Positions 5,938 to 11,724 of a DNA stretch of 12,910 bases are shown in pieces. The stretch is from contig JAGSPQ010000010.1 of NCBI GenBank assembly GCA_018262385.1, positions 1 to 12,910 on the forward strand, in the 5' to 3' direction. Below the pieces are notes generated by a model. The model had not been told where the DNA came from and ran no database searches. It saw nothing but the letters and a program-made list of their open reading frames with translations. The position numbers were made by a program, and so were the translations under genes. This DNA is from Myxococcaceae bacterium (lineage in GTDB: Bacteria; Myxococcota; Myxococcia; Myxococcales; Myxococcaceae). Position 1 is the first letter of the stretch, and every line of letters begins with the position of its first letter.

Positions 5938-8706
5938 CTACTTGTCGAATCGAGAATAACCGTCGATTCCGCTGATCCAGGTCGACAGGTTGACTCCGGG
6001 GAGGGTGAAGACGTCCTCGACTGTGGTCCCGTTCGCCAGATCCACCGCCACCACCTCCAGCTTCACCGACCCCTGGCTGGCCGGATCCGCGCCCGGGCCG
6101 GCCGGGGCAGGGGGGACCCCGATCGTGGTCTGGCCGCTGGCGATCGCGAAGTAGAGGACGTGGCGCTGCTGGCTCCCGGTGAGGCTGACCCGGGCCAGCT
6201 CGCCGCCGCTGGAGTAGACCGAGCTCCACTCCGGTTGCCCCGGCGCGAAGCTGCGGCCCGCCGGCTGGTAGCTGGGGTTGGTCGGCACCGGGAGAAAGGG
6301 TGCGACCAGCACCTTCACCGGCAGGCTGGTTCCCCGGGTCAACCGGCCGGAGTACGCGTTTCCGTTGGTGTTTCCGCCCAGCGCCCAGATCCCGGGAGTC
6401 GACAGCTCCAGCCCGCCGTACGGCGTCCCGCTGCGCAGCACCACCGGCGGCACCATTCGCGTTCCGTCCGGCCCGGGCGGGCCCGCGTTCACCGACGAGA
6501 AGCCGATCGGCAGCAGCCCTCCCTCGGTGCCCACCTCGGCCGCGGCGATCACCACCGTGTCGAGGGTGCTCGGCAGCTTCGGCAGCACCACCTCGGTGCG
6601 GCGCCTCTGCTCTCGCCGGGGAGTGAAGCTCATCGGGGTGAAGTTCGCGTAGTCCGGCACGTCCTCGCTGCCCATCGGACACCGCGTCGCGCTCGCGCAC
6701 AGCCCGTCGCCGTCGATGTCGGTGGTGTCCGGCACCCGAGCCCGATCGGTGAGCGAGAAGCGGGTCTGCACCGTGTAGTCGAAGGCTCCGACGTACGAGA
6801 GGAACTGGGTGCTGCGCAGCGCCAGCGCCGCGTCGAGATCCGCCCGGCCGGCGAACGCCACCGCGTGGCGCACCGTCCCCGCCTGCCCCAGGCCCAGCGA
6901 CTTGCCCTTGATCTCCTGCGGGATTCCGAAGCCCGGCGAGCTGTAGAGCACCAGGCTGCCCGGCACCGGCACCCCCTGGCCGATCCCGGGGATCTGGACG
7001 GTGAAGTTCTCGCCCAGCAGCAGCGCCAGATCGACCGACGGAAGATCCGAAGCCGAGATCGCCGCCAGCCCGGCCCAGTACTGGCCGCTGGTCCGCACCT
7101 CGGCGAAGTTGATCACCGCGTTGAAGCCCGCGGCGCTGTGCACCGGGTTTTCCCGCAGCGGCAGGTACAGATCGGTGGCCGGGGTGCCGATCAACGAGGC
7201 CCGCTCGTAGGTCGGCAGCCCGTCCGCGCGCACTGCCTGGGACACCGCGGTGAAGCTCGCTGGGCCGGCCGCGAGGGCAGGGAAGAGGGCCGCGCCCGTC
7301 GCGTCCGTCTCCACCTCGGTCGGGCTGGTACAGCTCGCCGCCTCGCAGCCGTTGACCTTCACCCCCGCCAGCGGAAGCCGGGTCGCCGCGTCGACCACCA
7401 CCACCCGCCGGCCCGCGGTCACCGCCGCATAGACGGTGAGCTTCGACTCGACCGGCGCGACCCCGGCCCCGGTGACGGTGCCGCGGACCACCACCTTCCC
7501 CGGGGCCACCCCGGTCACCAGGCCCGAACCGTCGACCGTCGCCAGGCTCGAGGGCATCCCCGCCTCGTCCACCACCGTGAAGCTGCCCCCCGCCAGCGGA
7601 TAGCTCGAGGCGTCGAGCCGGAACCCGAGCAGCCGCAATTGCAGGGTGTCGCCCACCTCGAGGATCCCGCGGGTCGGGCTGATCTCCAGCAGCGCGATGT
7701 CGCTCGCCGCCGGAGCGGGGAGGCACGCCCCGTCCACGCACGCCTTCCCCGGCCCGCACTCGGGGTGGCCCCGGCAGGTCGACGGCACGCACAGGCCCCC
7801 GACGCACTCCTTGCCCGCCCCGCACGTCGCCGCCGAAGTGCACTTCGTCGTCGGCTGGCAGTGGCTCTCCTGGCAGTAGCCGTTCTGCGCCGGCATCGGC
7901 GGCCCGCTCACGCAGTCGCCGTCGATCAGGCACTTCGGCTGCTCGAGACACAGGCTCTTGCTGCAGTCGAACCCCGGCGGGCACTGGCCGGTGCCGAACT
8001 TCTTGCACTCGAAGTTCGACCCGCACTCCGAGCTGCTCGCGCAGTACTTGTAGGTCACGCACCGGCCGAACGTCGCGCTGGTGCAGTACTGGCTCGGCGG
8101 GCAGTCGCTCAGCGTCTTGCAGTCGGCCGTCCCGCACAGCCCCGACTTGCAGACGATTCCCTCGCCGCCGCAGGTGACGTCGTTGAGGCAGCGGCGGGTG
8201 CAGGTGCCCGAGGCACACGAGTAGAGCGTCAGCGCCACCCGGGGATCGAGGCCCGGCGCGCAGTCGGCCGGCAGGGTGCAGACCGGCAGGCACAGCCCCT
8301 GGGTCACCTCGCACCGGCCGCCGGTGCCGACGCAGTCGGCGTCCGCGGTGCAGCGCTTCTGGGCCTGGCAGGTGCCCGAGACGCACTTCTGGTTGGCGGC
8401 GCACGCGCTGTCCATCGCGCACTGGCACTTGTCGGCGGTGCAGATGAAGCCGCTGGCGCACTCGGAGTCCCGGGCGCACTCCGGCGGCGGCTTGCAGACC
8501 CCCGCCCGGCACACCTGGGCGTCGCCGCACTCGCTGTCGTCCAGGCAGATCGGGCCACAGGCGCCCCGGCGGCAGCGCTGAGTGGCGGTGCACTGGCCGT
8601 CGGTCTCGCAGGGGGTGGAGTTGACCGCCGGACAGCCGAGCATCACCACCGACGCGAGCATCAGGACAGGCACCCGCCCCAGGCGCGGTGCGACGAGGAA
8701 GGACAT
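5938..8706 (-). CDS. Large cysteine-rich lipoprotein with Ig-like (BIG2) and beta-rich C-terminal domains
   Basis: The protein has 922 residues. The ATG at 8706-8704 gives a lipoprotein signal: basic start, hydrophobic VPVLMLASVVMLGC, lipidated Cys 25. The same frame is open up to 8922, but that start adds 72 residues without a signal and overlaps the divergent regulator gene. Residues 25-328 hold 51 cysteines in about a dozen C-x5-C-x5-C-x4-C units. Residues about 336-427 look like a BIG2 Ig-like domain (LLEISPTRGILEVGDTLQL, SGLVTGVAPGKVVVRGTV). Residues about 431-520 resemble a carboxypeptidase-regulatory-like beta domain (VVVVDAATRLPLAGVKVNG). Residues 520-922 are beta-rich and unrecognised, with DIDGDG at 663-668, a thrombospondin-3-like calcium motif. 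It is probably anchored at the outer membrane or surface. It leads the operon with the Hsp70 gene and is divergent from the response regulator, 151 bases away. Adhesion or matrix binding is possible but not shown. Confidence 0.88.
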   Translation of the reverse strand: MSFLVAPRLGRVPVLMLASVVMLGCPAVNSTPCETDGQCTATQRCRRGACGPICLDDSECGDAQVCRAGVCKPPPECARDSECASGFICTADKCQCAMDSACAANQKCVSGTCQAQKRCTADADCVGTGGRCEVTQGLCLPVCTLPADCAPGLDPRVALTLYSCASGTCTRRCLNDVTCGGEGIVCKSGLCGTADCKTLSDCPPSQYCTSATFGRCVTYKYCASSSECGSNFECKKFGTGQCPPGFDCSKSLCLEQPKCLIDGDCVSGPPMPAQNGYCQESHCQPTTKCTSAATCGAGKECVGGLCVPSTCRGHPECGPGKACVDGACLPAPAASDIALLEISPTRGILEVGDTLQLRLLGFRLDASSYPLAGGSFTVVDEAGMPSSLATVDGSGLVTGVAPGKVVVRGTVTGAGVAPVESKLTVYAAVTAGRRVVVVDAATRLPLAGVKVNGCEAASCTSPTEVETDATGAALFPALAAGPASFTAVSQAVRADGLPTYERASLIGTPATDLYLPLRENPVHSAAGFNAVINFAEVRTSGQYWAGLAAISASDLPSVDLALLLGENFTVQIPGIGQGVPVPGSLVLYSSPGFGIPQEIKGKSLGLGQAGTVRHAVAFAGRADLDAALALRSTQFLSYVGAFDYTVQTRFSLTDRARVPDTTDIDGDGLCASATRCPMGSEDVPDYANFTPMSFTPRREQRRRTEVVLPKLPSTLDTVVIAAAEVGTEGGLLPIGFSSVNAGPPGPDGTRMVPPVVLRSGTPYGGLELSTPGIWALGGNTNGNAYSGRLTRGTSLPVKVLVAPFLPVPTNPSYQPAGRSFAPGQPEWSSVYSSGGELARVSLTGSQQRHVLYFAIASGQTTIGVPPAPAGPGADPASQGSVKLEVVAVDLANGTTVEDVFTLPGVNLSTWISGIDGYSRFDK
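7723..8610 (-). repeat. About a dozen four-cysteine coding repeats in the 922-residue lipoprotein
   Basis: Residues 33-328 repeat C-x5-C-x5-C-x4-C with CxxDxxC-like openings. Clear examples start at Cys 33, 54, 77, 96, 289 and 311. Longer spacings occur at units starting at 119, 173, 196, 222 and 259. Unlike the 320-residue lipoprotein, the units are irregular in length and do not show long DNA identity by eye, so they look older. Confidence 0.85.
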
Positions 8707-8857
8707 GGCGGCGCACTCTAGAGCACAACCGCGCGGCCGGAGGGCGGTGAGGCGAATTGTCTCCGCTGGGACAAGCTGCCTCCGCTGCCCCGCCGCGCGC
8801 CCCGCTGGTTCAGCCGTGACCGCCGCGCGGCACGCAAGCTGCTGTGAGCCGAGCCCA
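8707..8857. other. Divergent intergenic region, 151 bases
   Basis: The region must hold promoters for the lipoprotein-Hsp70 operon (- strand) and the response regulator (+ strand). The mildly AT-rich patch gaattgtctccgctggga near 8753-8770 is the only visible change in composition. No clear -35/-10 pair, inverted repeat or strong ribosome site could be assigned for either direction. Confidence 0.5.
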
Positions 8858-9244
8858 ATGAGAGCTGGCAACCCGACGGTCCTGCTGGCCGAGGACGATG
8901 ACGATCTGCGTGCGCTGCTCACCGCCCGGCTGCAGCGCGAGGGACTGTGGGTGGTGGAAGTGGAAGACGGGTTCGAGCTGCGCGACTACCTCGAGCTGTG
9001 CCGCCCCGGAGGCGACCTGAGTGAGCCCGACCTGGTGATCACCGACGTCCGGATGCCGGGTGAGACCGGCCCCGAGGCCCTCGCCCACCTGGCCTTTCTC
9101 CACGCCCCGGTGATGATCATCTCCGGGTTCCTCGGCCCCGAGCTGCGCGCCCTGGCGGGCCTCAGAGGCGTGGTGGCGATCTTCGAGAAACCCCTCGACC
9201 TCGACGTGCTGATGGTCGCCATTCGCCGGCTGCTGAAGAACTGA
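8858..9244 (+). CDS. Single-domain response regulator (CheY-like receiver)
   Basis: The protein has 128 residues. The ATG at 8858 places the first receiver strand (PTVLLAEDDDD) six residues in, as usual; the frame is open further upstream but without receiver homology. Key sites are present: acidic pair E12/D13, phosphoacceptor D63 in LVITDVRMPG, S89 in VMIISGF, and K111 in FEKPLD. There is no output domain after the last helix (VLMVAIRRLLKN), so it acts by protein contact or by relaying phosphate between partners. No histidine kinase is in the window. It lies 42 bases before prkA on the same strand, so a link to PrkA control is possible, and it is divergent from the large lipoprotein gene. 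The ribosome site is weak (GAG at 8851-8853). Confidence 0.93.
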   Translation: MRAGNPTVLLAEDDDDLRALLTARLQREGLWVVEVEDGFELRDYLELCRPGGDLSEPDLVITDVRMPGETGPEALAHLAFLHAPVMIISGFLGPELRALAGLRGVVAIFEKPLDLDVLMVAIRRLLKN

Positions 9245-9254
9245 TCGCATTTTC

Positions 9255-9276
9255 TGGCGGGCCGCAGCGTTACAAT
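9255..9276 (+). promoter_or_regulatory. Candidate prkA promoter: TACAAT -10 element, or alternatively a sigma-54-like site
   Basis: Two readings overlap. TACAAT at 9271-9276 is a good -10 hexamer ten bases before the prkA ATG, with no Shine-Dalgarno run between, so the mRNA could be nearly leaderless; the -35 region (around 9247-9253) is poor. Alternatively TGGC at 9255-9258 with GC at 9267-9268 has the GG/GC spacing of a -24/-12 sigma-54 promoter, but matches of this quality are frequent by chance in GC-rich DNA. Confidence 0.3.
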
Positions 9277-9286
9277 CCGCAGCGCC

Positions 9287-11515
9287 ATGGAAGCCAAAAA
9301 ATTTCTCCAGACGGTCGGCTCCGAAGTCACCAGCGACTTCACCAAGAACCGCTCGATCCTCTCGTTCGAGGAATACACCCAGCTGTTCGTCCAGTCCCCG
9401 GCCCGCCAGGCCCGCAACGCCGCCCAATACCTGCGCGACGCGATCGACTTCTACGGCCACGAGCAGGTGCCTCACCCGACCGGGACGATCCGCCGCTTCA
9501 AGATCTTCGACGCTCCGGCGGGCGATCGGGACGGCCGGGTCGCCGGCCAGGAAGAGGTCCAGAACGCGATCTACCGGCTGCTGGGAAACTTCGTCCGCGC
9601 CGGGCGGATCAACAAGCTGATCCTCCTCCACGGGCCCAACGGCTCGGCCAAGTCGACGATCATCGAGGCGCTCAAGCGGGGGATGGAGCACTACTCCAGC
9701 CAGCCCGAGGGCGCGCTCTACACCTTCAACTGGATCTTCCCGTCCGAGAAGCTGGTCAAGGGCTCGATCGGGTTCGGCGATCGCGCCGGCGGCGGCGGCG
9801 GCACCGGCTCGCTGGCCAGCTACGCCCACCTCGAGGCCGAGAACATCGAGGTGCGGATCACCAACGGGCTCCACGAGCACCCGCTGTTCCTGGTGCCGAA
9901 GGAAGAGCGCAAGAAGCTGATCCTCGAGACGCTGGGGCCGAAGACCGACTTCATCCTCTCCAGCTACCTGCTCCAGGGCGAGCTGTCGTCGAAGAGCCGC
10001 CGGATCTACGACTCGCTGCTGGCCACCTACGAGGGCGACTGGCTGAAGGTGATGCGCCACGTCCAGGTCGAGCGGTTCTACGTCTCGCGCCGTTACCAGA
10101 CGGCGACGGCGACGGTCGAGCCGCAGATGAGCGTCGACGCCGCCTACCAGCAGGTGACCGCCGATCGCACCACCGCCAACCTCCCCCCCGCGCTCCAGAG
10201 CGTGATCCTCTACGATCCCCACGGGCCGCTGGTCTCGGCCAACCGGGGGCTGATCGAGTACTCCGATCTGCTCAAGCGCCCGCTCGAGGCGTTCAAGTAC
10301 CTGCTCGGCGCGAGCGAGACCGGCGAAGTTCCCCTCGAGCACTTCGTCCTCCAGCTCGACGAGGTGCTGATCGCCAGCAGCAACGAGAAGCACCTGGCCG
10401 CGTTCAAGGAGCTGCCCGACTTCTCCAGCTTCAAGGGGCGGATCGAGCTGGTCCGGGTGCCGTACCTGCGCCGCTGGAAGGTCGAGCAGGAGATCTACGA
10501 CGCCCAGGTCAACGCCACCACCGTCGGCCGGCACATCGCCCCCCACGCCACCCGGGTCGCCGCGATGTGGGCGGTGCTCACCCGGCTGAAGAAGCCGATC
10601 TCCGAGCGGTACCCCAGCGAGGTCCGCGGGCTGATCGAGCGGCTCTCGCCGCTGGAGAAGCTGCGGCTGTACCAGGAAGGCCAGGCCCCCGAGCGGTTCT
10701 CGCTGCCCCAGGCGCGCGAGCTGAAGAAGCACCTCCAGACGGTCTACGAAGAGTCCGACAGCTACCCGAACTACGAGGGCCGCAGCGGCGCCTCGGCCCG
10801 CGAGATCAAGACCTCGCTCTTCAACGCCGCCCAGAGCGTCGAGTTCGAGGGGCTCCACCCGCTGGCCGTGCTCAAAGAGCTGACCGCGCTTTGCAAGGAC
10901 AAGAGCGTCTACGAGTTCCTCCAGCAGGAGGTGGTCGAGGGGTACCACGACCACGAGGAGTTCGTGGCCACCGTCGAAGGCGAGTACCTCGAGCTGGTCG
11001 ATCACGAGGTGCGCGACTCGATGGGGCTGGTCAGCGAGGCCCAGTACAAGGACCTGTTCGAGAAGTACGTCCAGCTGGTCTCCGCCTGGGTGAAGGGCGA
11101 GAAGATCCAGAACAAGGTCACCGGCGCCCAGGAGAAGCCCGACGAAGGGCGGATGGTCGAGTTCGAGACGATCATCATGCCGAAGGTCGAGGACGCCTCG
11201 GAGTTCCGCAAGGGGCTGATCTCCAACATCGGCGCCCACAAGATCGACAACCCGACCGGAGAGCTGGAGTGGTCGCGGATCTTCCCCGACCACTTCAAGC
11301 GGCTGCGCGATCACTTCTTCGAAGAGCGCAAGAAGCTGCTGCGGCGCAACGTCGAGAACACCCTCAAGTTCCTCTCGGGCGAGCAGGCCAGCCTGATGGC
11401 CCGGGAGCAGGCGGCGGTGCGCCAGATGCTCGACACGATGTGCCAGCGCTACGGCTACAACGACGCCTCGGCCCGGGACGCGATCGTGTTCCTGATCCGC
11501 AAGCGCTACCCCTGA
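9287..11515 (+). CDS. prkA: PrkA-family serine protein kinase (AAA+ type)
   Basis: The protein has 742 residues, longer than B. subtilis PrkA or E. coli YeaG (roughly 630-645). The N-terminal PrkA AAA domain spans about 10-400: Walker A HGPNGSAKST (115-124), a Gly-rich stretch (168-175), the family motif LHEHPLFLVP (195-204, compare MHEEPLHLIP), NRGLIEYSDLLK (319-330) in the Walker B/family region, and sensor-1-like VLIASSNEKH (360-369). The C-terminal PrkA domain covers about 420-740 (ATRVAAMWAVLTRLKKP, SLFNAAQ, HPLAVLKEL). Family members phosphorylate proteins under starvation, stationary phase or sporulation; a protease activity has also been proposed. The ATG at 9287 is preceded by no ribosome site. 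The usual partners, a YeaH/DUF444 protein and SpoVR/YcgB, are not seen; a response regulator precedes it and an ArsA-like ATPase follows after 209 bases. Confidence 0.95.
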   Translation: MEAKKFLQTVGSEVTSDFTKNRSILSFEEYTQLFVQSPARQARNAAQYLRDAIDFYGHEQVPHPTGTIRRFKIFDAPAGDRDGRVAGQEEVQNAIYRLLGNFVRAGRINKLILLHGPNGSAKSTIIEALKRGMEHYSSQPEGALYTFNWIFPSEKLVKGSIGFGDRAGGGGGTGSLASYAHLEAENIEVRITNGLHEHPLFLVPKEERKKLILETLGPKTDFILSSYLLQGELSSKSRRIYDSLLATYEGDWLKVMRHVQVERFYVSRRYQTATATVEPQMSVDAAYQQVTADRTTANLPPALQSVILYDPHGPLVSANRGLIEYSDLLKRPLEAFKYLLGASETGEVPLEHFVLQLDEVLIASSNEKHLAAFKELPDFSSFKGRIELVRVPYLRRWKVEQEIYDAQVNATTVGRHIAPHATRVAAMWAVLTRLKKPISERYPSEVRGLIERLSPLEKLRLYQEGQAPERFSLPQARELKKHLQTVYEESDSYPNYEGRSGASAREIKTSLFNAAQSVEFEGLHPLAVLKELTALCKDKSVYEFLQQEVVEGYHDHEEFVATVEGEYLELVDHEVRDSMGLVSEAQYKDLFEKYVQLVSAWVKGEKIQNKVTGAQEKPDEGRMVEFETIIMPKVEDASEFRKGLISNIGAHKIDNPTGELEWSRIFPDHFKRLRDHFFEERKKLLRRNVENTLKFLSGEQASLMAREQAAVRQMLDTMCQRYGYNDASARDAIVFLIRKRYP

Positions 11516-11611
11516 AGCTGCTGAAAGTACGCGGGAATAACGCACCGCGCCCAACAGTTACGGGTTCTTAGGTGGGGCAGTGTGGGCCGGCTACCAAAAC
11601 GCCCGTAGTAC

Positions 11612-11640
11612 CTTGACTTTTTGGTCAAGATTTGGTGAAT
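11612..11640 (+). promoter_or_regulatory. Candidate promoter/operator: palindrome and phased direct repeats upstream of the ArsA-like gene
   Basis: CTTGAC-N6-GTCAAG (11612-11629) is a perfect six-base inverted repeat. Its left arm contains TTGACT (11613-11618), a good -35 hexamer. The right arm overlaps a direct repeat TTTGGTCAAG / TTTGGTGAAT at 11620-11629 and 11631-11640, eleven bases apart (8 of 10 identical). A -10 at the expected place is weak (TGAATT at 11636-11641). A transcription factor binding here would block a -35 site. The ATG lies about 85 bases downstream. Confidence 0.4.
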
Positions 11641-11711
11641 TCCGCGCCCCTGAATCTGCCCGGACCTCGGCCGAACCAAACCCGCAGCGAGTCAAGCGGG
11701 CTTCCCACGCG

Positions 11712-11715
11712 AAGG
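11712..11715 (+). promoter_or_regulatory. Ribosome binding site fixing the start of the ArsA-like gene
   Basis: AAGG (GAAGG with the base before it) ends nine bases upstream of the ATG at 11725. It is the best Shine-Dalgarno match in the right block and supports this start, which sits ten residues before the P-loop. Confidence 0.6.
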
Positions 11716-11724
11716 CAACAACAA

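Larger units (their letters stand above)
11516..11724. other. AT-richer intergenic region between prkA and the ArsA-like gene
   Basis: This 209-base gap is visibly less GC-rich than its surroundings. It holds a weak hairpin CGCGG-N10-CCGCG (11530-11549) after prkA without a T tract, so it is not a convincing terminator, then a palindrome and direct repeats (11612-11640), and a ribosome site before the next gene. No open frame of interest was seen. Confidence 0.7.

Noticed and set aside
5924..8728. Second long - strand frame parallel to the 922-residue lipoprotein
   Set aside because: It is out of frame with the lipobox and cysteine repeats and has an Arg/Gly/Ala-rich composition typical of a shadow.
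8707..8922. Start of the large lipoprotein at 8922
   Set aside because: It would place 72 non-signal residues before the lipobox and overlap the regulator gene; the start at 8706 gives a normal signal peptide.
8810..11554. Very long open frame on the - strand opposite prkA
   Set aside because: It is a GC-rich shadow of the PrkA coding frame. Its translation is low-complexity and leucine/valine/aspartate biased with no domain, while the + strand gives a full PrkA.
11681..11700. CCCGC-N10-GCGGG as a terminator or operator
   Set aside because: The stem is only five bases with a ten-base loop and no T tract, expected by chance in GC-rich DNA.
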